From Willaertia magna (taxonomy: Eukaryota > Heterolobosea > Eutetramitea > Acrasida > Naegleriidae), in assembly GCA_902984215.1 (NCBI GenBank), contig CADWAF010003358.1, forward strand, positions 37,375-101,374: DNA of 64,000 bases, written 5' to 3'. The number at the start of each line of letters is the position of its first letter. Position 1 is the stretch's first letter. Below the pieces are notes generated by a model. It searched no databases and was not told the origin of the DNA. It was given only the letters and a program-made list of their open reading frames with translations. The translations under genes were made by a program, and so were the position numbers. This document shows positions 49,583-59,349 of this stretch, in pieces.

Positions 49583-51373
49583 TTATTTACAACAAATTAA
49601 AGGTTTTAAGTATTTTCCAACAAAGTTCTTTCTTTCTTCTGAACTGTTGTTTTTCTTGAAAGCCATTACGAATAAGACGATACTTGTAATAACCATAAAA
49701 ACAGTAACAGACATTAATACGTAAAACAATCCAATAATGCCAATAGCTTTTGTAATTAAAATAGGGATGACCATTTCTCCTGCAGAAGAGATAACAAATA
49801 TTAAACTTGTGAGTTTTCCAGTTAGCTTAACATCTGTCATTTTGGAGGCTGGGAAGGCTAAGGTAGTTGGGAAAATTGCTGAGATAGCTACACCCATCAA
49901 AACGGTAGAAATCCAAGCGGTCACATTAGTAACAGGGCATACTAAGAAAAGCAAAGTACTTGTGAAACATCCCAAAATAGAGCCAAGAATTATTAATTGA
50001 GGTAAGTTAATAACATAGAGCACAACTGCAGAAACTAATCTTCCAATAGTCATTGAGAGCCAAAACATAGAAATCATAAAGGAAATTTCTTCATCTCCAG
50101 CTGAAATTTTCTTATTTTTCAAAAATGTGACAAGCAATCCTCCAAATGATGATTCAAGTCCAACACAACCAAATAAGATACAGCCAATTAAGAGGCACGC
50201 TCTAAGTCCTTTAGATTGTTGATACATTGAAATTAATTTAAGTGTTATCTTCTTGATTCTGCTAGTATCATCTTGTCGTAATTGTTGGTTTTCTGGTTGG
50301 TCTATTGGTGAAATTGGAGAGACTGAAGTTATACTTTCTTCAGATTTTACTCTTCCTAATTCTAATTCTAATTCTTCACTTTGAATGTTATTAAAATCAT
50401 CAGCTGTTTCTACTGATTCTACAGATGCTGATTGTTTCAATTCACTAGTTTCAATTTCTTCTTCTTCAAACAATTCAGAATTTCTAAATACTGTCTGAAC
50501 TAACATTAAAGGAATAACACAAGCTGTTAAGGCACATCCTACAACAGTAAATGTAAATTGCCATTGGAGACCTCCTTTGATTAAAGAATTAACTAACATT
50601 GGACAAACGAATGCTCCCAAACCTGAAACTGAGCATAGTAAAAGTAAAACAGAAGAGGCCTTTTCTTTCCAAATTCTAAAACACAAAATGTTGACAGCAA
50701 TATTTAAAGAACCCATAGCTACCCCAAAAACTAAGTAAATAAATAACAACAATCCAAAAACTGGAACAAACGGAATTACAATTAAGCACACTGAAATTAA
50801 GACCACAAATAAGGATAAGGTTGTATGAATAACAATATTTCTAAGGATAAAACGTAAGCAATTTGAATCACTTGAAGTTCTTGAAAGCTTTTCGAACATG
50901 ATATCAAACGCTTTTCCAACAAATAAAGCACCTACAATACTACCTATTCCTTTACAAGTAAAAATCCAGCCCATATCGTCAACTGAGGTTTTAACATGTT
51001 CTGAAATTTTTGGTAGAGTAGGACCAATGATTGAAGAACAAAAACCATATAAAAACATAATTAAGAAGTAAGAAAGGGTAAAAGATAACTTCATTACTGT
51101 TTTTCTCCAATCTCCAACAAACTTTTTCCATTTTGGGGTGTCGCTAGAGGTAAAGGCACTGTCAATGATTATTGGGACTTTGTTTTCTTCTGTTATTTGG
51201 TGTTCCTCTGTGTACTCATTTTCAGATGGAAGTAGCTCCCTACTAATATCAGCACTAGCACTAGTTTCATTTGAAGTGCTAGAGTCTTGTCTGGCATGGA
51301 AGTGTCTTTTCTCAACAACTTGTTCTTCTGCTCTTTCATCTACGTCTACTTGTTGAAACTCTTCCTTCATCAT
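49583..51373 (-). CDS. Major facilitator superfamily transporter, MFSD4-like
   Basis: A single exon of 596 residues. About 80 cytosolic residues precede two bundles of six helices. The first begins FTLSYFLIMFLYGFCSSIIG, then PTLPKISEH. A long acidic cytosolic loop (about 300-390) separates them, and the second bundle starts CLLIGCILFGCVGLESSFGG. GPTLP, then DMGWIFTCKGIGSIVGALFVG, and SMTIGRLVSAVVL resemble sugar-transporter-like MFSD4/FucP proteins. Transport of a hexose or similar solute is possible but the substrate cannot be read from sequence. The loop has many Glu and Ser residues and may be regulatory. It precedes the HELGH gene by 67 bp. Confidence 0.85.
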   Translation of the reverse strand: MMKEEFQQVDVDERAEEQVVEKRHFHARQDSSTSNETSASADISRELLPSENEYTEEHQITEENKVPIIIDSAFTSSDTPKWKKFVGDWRKTVMKLSFTLSYFLIMFLYGFCSSIIGPTLPKISEHVKTSVDDMGWIFTCKGIGSIVGALFVGKAFDIMFEKLSRTSSDSNCLRFILRNIVIHTTLSLFVVLISVCLIVIPFVPVFGLLLFIYLVFGVAMGSLNIAVNILCFRIWKEKASSVLLLLCSVSGLGAFVCPMLVNSLIKGGLQWQFTFTVVGCALTACVIPLMLVQTVFRNSELFEEEEIETSELKQSASVESVETADDFNNIQSEELELELGRVKSEESITSVSPISPIDQPENQQLRQDDTSRIKKITLKLISMYQQSKGLRACLLIGCILFGCVGLESSFGGLLVTFLKNKKISAGDEEISFMISMFWLSMTIGRLVSAVVLYVINLPQLIILGSILGCFTSTLLFLVCPVTNVTAWISTVLMGVAISAIFPTTLAFPASKMTDVKLTGKLTSLIFVISSAGEMVIPILITKAIGIIGLFYVLMSVTVFMVITSIVLFVMAFKKNNSSEERKNFVGKYLKPLICCK

Positions 51374-51838
51374 TGTTATAATTTATTTACTTGTGTATTT
51401 GCATTCCCTACTTTAATGTATGGTTTAAATATTGAAATTCTAAACTTATCCAACACTCGTATTAACTTTTTAAAATATAAGGTGTTCCCGAGCTGCATAA
51501 GGGGTTAGCTACTATTCCGAAATTAAGTTTCTGTAATGATTATCTAGTTTTACTTTTGGTTATATTGGATATCTGCAAAAATACTCTAGGTTACAATTAC
51601 CAATGTGCTTTGAATTGAATTTTTTGGCCTTAGTTTCGCTTTGAATGGTCACCTTCTTTTCCTTTTACGCTTATGAATACCTGTCTTATTCAAATGTTGC
51701 GATTCTAAATTCTTTCTATTTAAGATTCAAGTATGGCAATTTTCCAAATATCTGCTTTTGCCAGAAATACCGACTTATTTTCATAAAGTCGACCTCGCTT
51801 GCAAAGTTGACCAGCAGAGATAGAAAAATAAAATTACC
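51374..51838. other. Intergenic region between MFS gene and small ORF
   Basis: 465 bp between divergent start codons. Overlapping short ORFs occur on both strands but none has family similarity. An in-frame TAG at 51821 bounds the small gene that follows. No repeat or RNA gene was recognised. Confidence 0.45.
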
Positions 51839-52036
51839 ATGAATTACCCTTCTAGCAGAGTCGTTAGAAACTCCAGCGTCAGAGAACATAGCATTGACGA
51901 CATTAAAGAAAACTTCACTGGTCCTTTGTACAAACACAGAGGCTACTTCAAAAGACACTCAAATTTGATTGACAACTCTAGTTCCAGCAACGTTCCTTTG
52001 AGCAAACAAATGCATGACAAAGACAGAGTGTTATAA
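51839..52036 (+). CDS. Small basic protein with optimised codons, unknown
   Basis: A 65-residue ORF, closed upstream by TAG at 51821. Unlike the surrounding AT-rich genes its codons favour C endings (AAC, TTC, GAC, CAC, TAC, GTC), as in eS4 and ARF1, which suggests strong expression and argues that it is a real gene. The protein is hydrophilic with many Ser, Arg and His (RVVRNSSVREHSIDDIKENF) and lacks membrane or signal segments. TTTTTTTTGTAAATAAAA shortly after the stop could be the poly(A) region. No family was recognised. It is convergent with RPB1, 105 bp from its stop. Confidence 0.6.
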   Translation: MNYPSSRVVRNSSVREHSIDDIKENFTGPLYKHRGYFKRHSNLIDNSSSSNVPLSKQMHDKDRVL

Positions 52037-52141
52037 CCCTTAATACTTTTTTTTGTAAATAAAAAAACACAATAAAACACGAATTGAATTTTTTCAATTG
52101 TTATTTTTACAATAAGTGTTTATATTTATTACATAAATTAA

Positions 52142-55100
52142 TTATTGGTTATCGTCCCTTGTTGGGCTGTAACTTGGACTCGTTGGTGAATAACTTGGGC
52201 TTGTAGGACTATAACTTGGACTAGTTGGTGAATAAGAAGGAGAGGTTGGACTATAAGCAGGACTAGTTGGGCTATAACTTGGACTGGTTGGTGAATAGCT
52301 AGGACTTGTAGGGCTATAACTTGGACTGGTAGGTGAGTATGCTGGAGATGATGGGGAGTAACTTGGACTGGTTGGTCCTCCTCTTGGGCTTGTTGGTGAA
52401 TAGGCAGGGGAAGTAGGACTGTATTGAGGAGATGTTGGACTATAAGCTGGAGAAGTTGGACTGTATGCAGGACTTGTAGGACTGTAAGCAGGACTGGTTG
52501 GAGAATAGGCAGGACTAGTTGGAGAGTATGAAGGTGATGTTGGGCTGTAACTTGGACTGGTTGGTGAGTAAGATGGAGATGTTGGTGAATATGCTCCACC
52601 TGGGGATGTAGGACTATAACCACCAATACCAGGACTGAAAGGTGAATTGGCAATAGGTGAGAATTGTGCATCGTAAGAGTAAGGAGAACCTCCACTTGGT
52701 GAAAAAGAGCCTTGTTCTGACAATGGAGAGGAAGAACCAGGTGTTCTTGCAGGAGTGGTACCTGTCCAACCCATACCAGTGTGATAAGGAGTAGCTAATC
52801 CGGTGTATGGTGTAGATAAACCACTATTTCCATATGGTGTTGCCAAACCAGTGTATGGTGTAGAAACAGTAAGATAAGACCCTCTGGCTACGTCAACTGT
52901 TGGCTTAACAGAAACTGCTTGTTTCAATAATTCTTCATCAAGGAATAAATCAAAGTAACCAGTACCAATAGGTGCTAATTGACCAACCATTACGTTAGCA
53001 CTGACACCTTTTAGTGTGTCTGTATCAGCAAAAGTTGCTGCTTCAATAAGAATTTCAACAGTTTCTTCAAAACTACATCTCATTAAAGGACCGGTATCAG
53101 CTCTATTAATACCATGACGAGTAATTGCCATCAATGCACCACGGTGAGTCATTACGTCACACAATATTGCCAAGTGACGATAGTTAACATAAGAACCATC
53201 GAATTCAATAACCTTTCTCATTTCTTTCATAAGTGCGTTTCTACATGCTTCAATACCCAAAACATTTAAAATTTCATTGATATCATTGGATGCTGTAGTG
53301 GTATGGTCAACATGAGGATGACTTAGAACAGCAAGTAAATTACAACCTTCAGTATCCAATACCCATTGTTTACCTTTCTTAATACCTTCATTTGTATAGA
53401 ATCTTTTTTCTTCGTCTTCTCTCAAGAAAACTTTCTTTATATCTTTAAATCCTTTTAATGCTAAATCGTTTAACATGTTAGTCTCTAGTCTTCTTAAGAA
53501 ATCTACAGTACTATTTTCAACATCTTCTTCTTCCAATTGTTGTAGTGTTGTTTGTGAAACTGAACCATTTTGAGCAACTTCATCACGAATGGTCTTCTCA
53601 GTCATTATTTCTTTATCATCTTTGTTAATACGAACCACAAGGACTAATTTATCAGCGTTATCATCAGAATAGAAGCAAGTAATATCATTTTGGAATTCCT
53701 CTTTTATCTTTTTAGCGACTTGACTCATAGTTAATGTGTCACTCATCATCATTTTATCTAATTCAAAACGTAAGGCCCATGGATTCATTCTATCAATTGG
53801 TGGTATTTCCATATCAGGCATTTCCATAATATCACGAATGAAATCTCTATCTTCTTCAATAACAGAGTTTGCTGGATCAGGATCATAAACAATTTGTGTA
53901 GATGCGGTAACATGACCTAAAGTAGTATATTCCAAATCATCTTGAACTCTTTTTGCTTTTTCAAAATCTCCTGAAATTTCAGGTTTTAAGTAAATAGTTA
54001 AACCAGGAGTTTTAATGTTTTTAGCAACATTCAACAATTCCTTCAAACGAGGAACACCCAAAGTAACGTTTTTACTGGAAACACCCGCAAAGTGGAAAGT
54101 ATTTAAAGTCATTTGAGTTGCAGGTTCACCAATAGATTGAGCAGCTAATGAACCAACCATTTCTCCAGGTTGTGCCAATGCAAAATTAAATCTTAATTTA
54201 ACTTCACCTACAACAAAGTCAAAGGCTTCCTTAGTAAGACACATCTCTTTCAAAACAATCTTACTTGCAAAGGTACTTCTTAATAACATACTGAAAAGTA
54301 AGGTAGAGTTTTCTTGGGCTTCTTTCGATAGTTTATCTGAACCTTTGATAATAATTAATTCTTCACATAATTTACGTATTTTCTTTATAATGTAGGCAGG
54401 ATTTAAGTCACTCAACTTTCCTGTTTTTGGGAAAATTCCAAACTCCTTTTGTGCGTTTTTAATTAAACGTTTTAAGTTAACTGGCATGACAATCTTAGTT
54501 TCACCAGTAGTTATAATTTCACGACGTAAAATATCTTTGTCACGTAAAAGTTGTAAATATTCTTCACGTATTTCTTTTATGAAAATATCTGGTTCTCTTA
54601 AAATTTCTTCGTAAACTGATTGTGAAATGAATGGTTCTTTTGAAATACCACCTGAAGGCATAAATGTAGAAATTTGAGATTCAGTTCCTGCTAGAGTGAT
54701 AGTTGGTGGTTGACCTAGAGTGGAATACCAAAAGTTTTCTTGGAATTTTTTATCAGACCAAACAACCATATCAATATTTTGGAATTCAACTTTAATACCA
54801 TCCATACCATCTTCACCATATAAAAATTGAATGACATTTCCTTGAGCATCTCTGATTGTACCGTCATATTTAACCATAATGTCTTCCATAGCCTTAATTA
54901 ATCTTCTTTGAATATAACCAGTTTCAGAAGTTTTGACTGCAGTATCAATTAAACCTTCTCTACCACCCATTGTGTGGAAGAAGAATTCTTGAGGTGTTAA
55001 ACCTCTGAGATAAGAGTTAGCAACGAAACCACGACTTTCAGGTCCGTGATCATCTTGTGAAAAGTGAGGAAGTGTTCTGTTTCTAAAACCATAAGGAATA

Positions 55101-57487
55101 CGTTTACCTTCAACGTTTTGTTGACCTACACACGCAATAATCTGAGAAATGTTAATATAAGAACCTTTAGAACCAGCTGTCACCATACTTTTGATGTTAT
55201 TGTCATCTTTAAGAGATTTCTTTGCTTTTGTACCTGCATCTTCACGAGCCTTATTTAAAACTTTGTTAACTTGATTTTCAAAAGATTGCTGAATAGTTCT
55301 ACCAGGTTCAGCTCTTAGTTTTCCTTCTTGTGCATCTTTGACAATATTTTTGACATCTTTTTCTGCTTTTCTAATAGTTTCTTCGATTTGAAGCATGGTT
55401 GCTTTGTCAGCAATTGTATCACCAATACCAATACTAAAACCTCTTTGTAATAACCAATAATTGATAACTCTTTGGGCAGCACCCAAAAATCTTTTTCCTT
55501 CAGCAGTTCCTTTTTCATTTACAATTATGTGAATTAAAGAACCAACCGATGAACCTAAAGTTTTCTTATCACAAATACCCGATACAAGTTCACCACGATC
55601 GATAAGTACTTTTGTATCAAATTCAGTTAAATCATCATCTAATCTATCCTTTTCTTCAGGTGTTTTATCTTCAATATAATCTTCATGAACACTGCAAAAA
55701 TGTTCCAAATTTACCTTTGGTAATAATGTTGAAAAGAGTTGTTTTCCTGTCCATAATTGTTTTGGTTTAAGTATTGCAGGTGTTGGAAGTTTACCATCAA
55801 ATCCTTCTAAATACATTAAACAATTCATCATTAAATCTTTTTCCAAATAGACATCTCTTCTTGTCAATTTAGAGGCTGCCAATAAAGTATCTTGCACAAG
55901 TGCAATAACAGGACGATTGGATTGTGGTGAAATAATATTTTTAGGTACCATCATCAATTCTATTAACTCTGATTTAGTTTGCAATGATTGAGGAACGTGA
56001 AGATTCATTTCGTCACCATCAAAGTCAGCATTATATGGAGATGTTACAGATAAATTTAAACGAAAAGTAGAATAAGGCATAACCTTAATTCTGTGACCCA
56101 TCATACTCATTTTGTGAAGGGAAGGTTGACGATTGAATAAAATAACATCACCATCTTGTAAGTGACGTTCTACTTTGTAACCATATTCTAATTGAATTTG
56201 ATCATTTGCTTTTCCAGAAACAAATCTTAAATCTATTCTAGTACCATCTTCACGAATAACATATTTTGCACCTGGATATTCTAGGGGTCCATTAGTTACT
56301 AATTCATTTAAACGAGCAAAGTTAAATGGTGTTACAGTTTCTGGAACTGTCATATTCAAGGCAACAGAACGAGGAACACCAACTTGGTCAATATTAATTG
56401 TTGGATCAGGAGTAATAACAGTACGAGCACTAAAGTCAACTCTTTTACCCATCAAATTACCTCTAACACGACCTTCTTTACCTTTCAAACGTTGTCTTAT
56501 AGATTTAAGAGGACGTCCAGATTTAGTAGTAGAAGTAGGTACACCAGGTAACTCATTATTTACATAAGTTGCACAATGATATTGAAGAGTTTTAACCATT
56601 TCTTCCATTTGATGTTGTGGCATACCACCTTTTTCACTTCTTTGTAATAATGCATTAGCTTTTATGATATCAGCTAATTTATGTGTTAAATCATCTTCAC
56701 TTCTATCGGAACTACCATGATGTACACTAGGTCTTACTTGAGGAGGAGGAACAGGTAAACAAGTTAAGATCATCCATTCAGGACGAGCAAAATCAGGATT
56801 AAATCCTAAATATTCTAAATCTTCATCACTAATACGTTTAAATATTTGAAGTACTCTTTCTGCTGTTAATTCTTGTTTTGTTTGATTTTCAACTCCTTCT
56901 TTTTTAAATTGTGCATAAATTTTTAATCCTTCTTTAGATATTTTAGGTTGAAGACCTCCACAACCATTTCTTGGTTGATATGTAGAGCCATCACCTGCTA
57001 TATTTCCATCAGTTGTTTGTTCTCCTTCTTTTCCTTGAGGAGCTGTACTAATAATACACTTATCCTTTTTACATAAGTCAATCATTTCTTTAAATCTTTT
57101 CCTAGGGTTCATAAATTTCTTTGCTTTAGAAAATTGTAGACTGTTTTTATCTGCTAAAAGCATACCACAGTGAAAACATACACTTTGTAGTACTTTAACA
57201 GTAGTATTAATAAATAAAACATTAAAAACTGGATGAATACGTATATGTCCAAAATGTCCAGGACATTCATTAGCATTACCTCCACATGTTAAACAAGATA
57301 AATGTGGATCTATAGTTCCCATACGTAAATCCATTAATCCTCCTTCTTTAGGTTTAGAGTTTTCCATAGTTTCTGCGTGTACTACTTCACACACAGACAT
57401 CTTTTCAACCTCTTCAGGAGAAAGTATACCAAACTGTATAGACTTAATCTTACGAAGTTCTATGGGTGAGAAAGAAAAAAGAGACAT
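52142..57487 (-). CDS. RPB1: RPB1, largest subunit of RNA polymerase II
   Basis: A single exon of 1781 residues. The N-terminal zinc site CLTCGGNANECPGHFGH, the clamp GNLMGKRVDFSARTVI and the catalytic loop YNADFDGDEMNLH near residue 486 (three metal-binding Asp) are intact. So are the trigger-loop region GEPATQMTLNTFHFAG and the foot and jaw regions. The C-terminal domain carries about 20 heptads close to YSPTSPS. It synthesises mRNA precursors in the nucleus, and its CTD is the phosphorylated landing site for capping, splicing and 3'-end factors. Residues 1615-1635 (GNSGLSTPYTGLATPYHTG) contain a separate STPYTGLATPY repeat before the heptads. The absence of introns in so long a gene is notable. 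Confidence 0.98.
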   Translation of the reverse strand: MSLFSFSPIELRKIKSIQFGILSPEEVEKMSVCEVVHAETMENSKPKEGGLMDLRMGTIDPHLSCLTCGGNANECPGHFGHIRIHPVFNVLFINTTVKVLQSVCFHCGMLLADKNSLQFSKAKKFMNPRKRFKEMIDLCKKDKCIISTAPQGKEGEQTTDGNIAGDGSTYQPRNGCGGLQPKISKEGLKIYAQFKKEGVENQTKQELTAERVLQIFKRISDEDLEYLGFNPDFARPEWMILTCLPVPPPQVRPSVHHGSSDRSEDDLTHKLADIIKANALLQRSEKGGMPQHQMEEMVKTLQYHCATYVNNELPGVPTSTTKSGRPLKSIRQRLKGKEGRVRGNLMGKRVDFSARTVITPDPTINIDQVGVPRSVALNMTVPETVTPFNFARLNELVTNGPLEYPGAKYVIREDGTRIDLRFVSGKANDQIQLEYGYKVERHLQDGDVILFNRQPSLHKMSMMGHRIKVMPYSTFRLNLSVTSPYNADFDGDEMNLHVPQSLQTKSELIELMMVPKNIISPQSNRPVIALVQDTLLAASKLTRRDVYLEKDLMMNCLMYLEGFDGKLPTPAILKPKQLWTGKQLFSTLLPKVNLEHFCSVHEDYIEDKTPEEKDRLDDDLTEFDTKVLIDRGELVSGICDKKTLGSSVGSLIHIIVNEKGTAEGKRFLGAAQRVINYWLLQRGFSIGIGDTIADKATMLQIEETIRKAEKDVKNIVKDAQEGKLRAEPGRTIQQSFENQVNKVLNKAREDAGTKAKKSLKDDNNIKSMVTAGSKGSYINISQIIACVGQQNVEGKRIPYGFRNRTLPHFSQDDHGPESRGFVANSYLRGLTPQEFFFHTMGGREGLIDTAVKTSETGYIQRRLIKAMEDIMVKYDGTIRDAQGNVIQFLYGEDGMDGIKVEFQNIDMVVWSDKKFQENFWYSTLGQPPTITLAGTESQISTFMPSGGISKEPFISQSVYEEILREPDIFIKEIREEYLQLLRDKDILRREIITTGETKIVMPVNLKRLIKNAQKEFGIFPKTGKLSDLNPAYIIKKIRKLCEELIIIKGSDKLSKEAQENSTLLFSMLLRSTFASKIVLKEMCLTKEAFDFVVGEVKLRFNFALAQPGEMVGSLAAQSIGEPATQMTLNTFHFAGVSSKNVTLGVPRLKELLNVAKNIKTPGLTIYLKPEISGDFEKAKRVQDDLEYTTLGHVTASTQIVYDPDPANSVIEEDRDFIRDIMEMPDMEIPPIDRMNPWALRFELDKMMMSDTLTMSQVAKKIKEEFQNDITCFYSDDNADKLVLVVRINKDDKEIMTEKTIRDEVAQNGSVSQTTLQQLEEEDVENSTVDFLRRLETNMLNDLALKGFKDIKKVFLREDEEKRFYTNEGIKKGKQWVLDTEGCNLLAVLSHPHVDHTTTASNDINEILNVLGIEACRNALMKEMRKVIEFDGSYVNYRHLAILCDVMTHRGALMAITRHGINRADTGPLMRCSFEETVEILIEAATFADTDTLKGVSANVMVGQLAPIGTGYFDLFLDEELLKQAVSVKPTVDVARGSYLTVSTPYTGLATPYGNSGLSTPYTGLATPYHTGMGWTGTTPARTPGSSSPLSEQGSFSPSGGSPYSYDAQFSPIANSPFSPGIGGYSPTSPGGAYSPTSPSYSPTSPSYSPTSPSYSPTSPAYSPTSPAYSPTSPAYSPTSPAYSPTSPQYSPTSPAYSPTSPRGGPTSPSYSPSSPAYSPTSPSYSPTSPSYSPTSPSYSPTSPAYSPTSPSYSPTSPSYSPTSPSYSPTSPSYSPTRDDNQ
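52155..52625 (-). repeat. RPB1 CTD heptad-coding repeat array
   Basis: A tandem 21-bp array encoding about 20 heptads. Reading from the linker: YSPTSPGGA, three YSPTSPS, four YSPTSPA, one YSPTSPQ, one YSPTSPA, a degenerate YSPTSPRGG/PTSPS, one YSPSSPA, three YSPTSPS, one YSPTSPA, four YSPTSPS and a final YSPT before the acidic end DDNQ. Position 7 varies (S, A, Q); positions 1-6 are almost invariant. It also creates a long but spurious ORF in another frame. Confidence 0.95.
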
Positions 57488-57624
57488 GATATATATACAA
57501 GATGAGATATTTTTTTTTAATAAAAATTAACTGCCGTTTTATTTCGAATTTTTTTAAATGAATTTTTTTTTAAAAACCAATTTTTTATTTATAGTTGAAT
57601 TGGGTGAAGTAAGTGAACATTTAG

Positions 57625-59314
57625 TTACAGAATTAAGCAGCCACATTCTTTGAACAATTTTCTTCTTCTCTCTTTACTTTGTTCTTCTTGTGTTTTTTCT
57701 CCAATCAAATACTTACTTCCACCCTTAACAATTGTGTCTTCAATTTTAATTGTTGGTTCGAATAGATCCTCTTTTCTGCTGTTTATATTTCCTTCAATTT
57801 CAAATTCTTGGATATGATATTCATCTAAATGTGAAGAGTGTCTACTCTCTATTAAGGATCCAGGAGAGTCAATTATCACAGATATTGTACCATGCTGAGA
57901 AGAAGAAATTTTTGTTGAATCATCCCTTATTGGAACATTAATTTTAGTGCTGTAATCACTGTAAATTTTTTTAGGTGTTCTGGCAGATTGGGGTATACTA
58001 CTTTCATTGCTTTTCATTGTTATGGAGGAATTTGTCCTACTAGTTAGGGGAGGACAACTGGATATTATTGCAGGAACAAAGTAATCTTTTTTGTTTAGGG
58101 TATTATTGTCGTATTTCTCAAAAATGTAAGTGTAAACTTTGTGGAAATTTTCAATAGAAAAATTACTGTCGACCACATTTAATTTTAACTTGGAAATAGC
58201 CTTAGTTATATGTAAATCATCTATGTTACAAAAATAAGCTAAAGTTCTAAAAAAATTGGGGGAAAACTCTCTCTTTTTTTTAAAACTTATTCTTGATTTT
58301 TCGTGTTCTATGTATGCCTTTTCAAATAGTTCACTAAGCAAGGTGTAAAAAATAAAGGAAAAGTAAAACTTACAAAAAGTAAGAAAGTTTGTGCGTTAAA
58401 GCAGCAGTTATCAAACATAATATCATATATACAGATTCTTTTGAAACACAACCTGCTTCTTTGGTATCTACAAAATCAAACACATCCCATATCTTGTACT
58501 CATTCCAACTATCATAAAACTCTTTGTACTCTTTCCTTGTGAGTAATTCCTTTTGAAGAATAGTTCTACTAAGGAAATAATTTAAAATATCTTGGAATGC
58601 TTCTTCATATATAGGCGATAATTGACTATTATCTTCACACCCAATTTCTTTTGTTTCTTCAGCTCTTTCGTCGTTTATCCAGGAACAAAAATTTTTAAAC
58701 ATTCTTTCAGTCTCGTTTAAAACAAGAGTAAAATCCAATTCGATTAAAACCCAAAAGTCTTCTTTGGTTCCATTATCTAATTTAGATTCATTATTATGTT
58801 TTCCAAAATGTAACAACTCTGATATTCTCGAACTACTTGAAGAATCGCTAATATTGGTTTCACATTCATACATATCATATTCTTTGTCCATTAAGTGATT
58901 ACTGGTAGTGCCGTTAAGACTTTCATTACTAATATTTCTTGGTAGATCATCAGGGATTAAGCTAGAGTTAGATTTGGATTTGCTTTTAGGTGTTCTAGGG
59001 GTAAAGCTTTTTACTTGGGGCGTTTTTCTAGGGGTATTACTTGCACTTTTTGTTTTAGAATTATTTGAAGAGAAGGTGGTGGCGTGAACAGGTTTATGAT
59101 TGTGGTTTAGGGCATAGTATTTTGAGGGAGAGGAGGGAGTTGTTTTCGTGGACCTAGGGGATGAAAAGATGTTGTTTACGGAATAGTTTTGTTTTAAAGA
59201 GTTTTCTCTACTTAGAACTGGTTTTTTGTTGCTTCTTGAGCTACCCGACGAGGAAGGCCTGTTTGATTGCACGGCTGCCGAGGAAGAAGAAAGGTTTTTT
59301 GGTTTTTCTAGCAT
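57625..59314 (-). CDS. EF-hand-like protein with C-terminal CaaX prenylation motif
   Basis: Exons 59314-58374 and 58333-57625, with a 40-nt intron (GTAAGT...TTAG); 549 residues. Splicing joins THKLSYF to FELFEKAYIEHEKS. The first 160 residues are Ser-rich and disordered. A helical domain follows (about 180-400) that includes FDFVDTKEAGCVSKESVYMI near 278, shaped like an EF-hand pair of helices with a loop. The protein ends GCLIL, a CaaX box with terminal Leu, which predicts geranylgeranylation, and the neighbouring Cys in CGCLIL could be palmitoylated. So it is likely a membrane-anchored, possibly calcium-responsive protein. A three-codon upstream ORF overlaps the start. Its start codon is 35 bp from the divergent kelch gene. 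Confidence 0.75.
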
Positions 59315-59319
59315 TTCAT
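59308..59319 (-). promoter_or_regulatory. Minimal uORF overlapping the main start codon
   Basis: ATG AAA TGC TAG begins at 59319, five bases ahead of the main ATG (59314), in another frame. The main ATG lies inside it (atgaaATGctag). A scanning ribosome would meet the uORF first, and its stop lies two bases past the main ATG, allowing back-scanning or leaky scanning. This assumes the transcript begins upstream of 59319. Confidence 0.5.
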
Positions 59320-59349
59320 TTTTTTAAAAATTATTTTTTAAATTTAAAA
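59315..59349. promoter_or_regulatory. 35-bp divergent promoter of A and T runs
   Basis: Only 35 bp separate the start codons of the EF-hand/CaaX gene (minus) and the kelch gene (plus). Apart from the C at 59317, which belongs to the upstream minus-strand ATG, the interval is runs of A and T. Either both 5' UTRs are almost absent, or one or both transcripts start inside the opposite gene. Confidence 0.55.

Noticed and set aside
51716..51958. 80-codon minus-strand ORF
   Set aside because: It is antisense to the codon-optimised 65-residue ORF, whose sense codon bias is the stronger signal.
52138..52695. 185-codon minus-strand ORF with His/Leu/Gln repeats
   Set aside because: It is an alternative frame of the RPB1 heptad array; the repeat keeps other frames open.
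57625..58341. Separate 238-residue gene
   Set aside because: A GTAAGT-TTAG intron (58373-58334) joins it in frame to the upstream ORF, so it is exon 2 of one gene.
59161..59349. Upstream extension of the kelch ORF
   Set aside because: It overlaps the coding region of the divergent gene, and the ATG at 59350 has the usual A-tract context.
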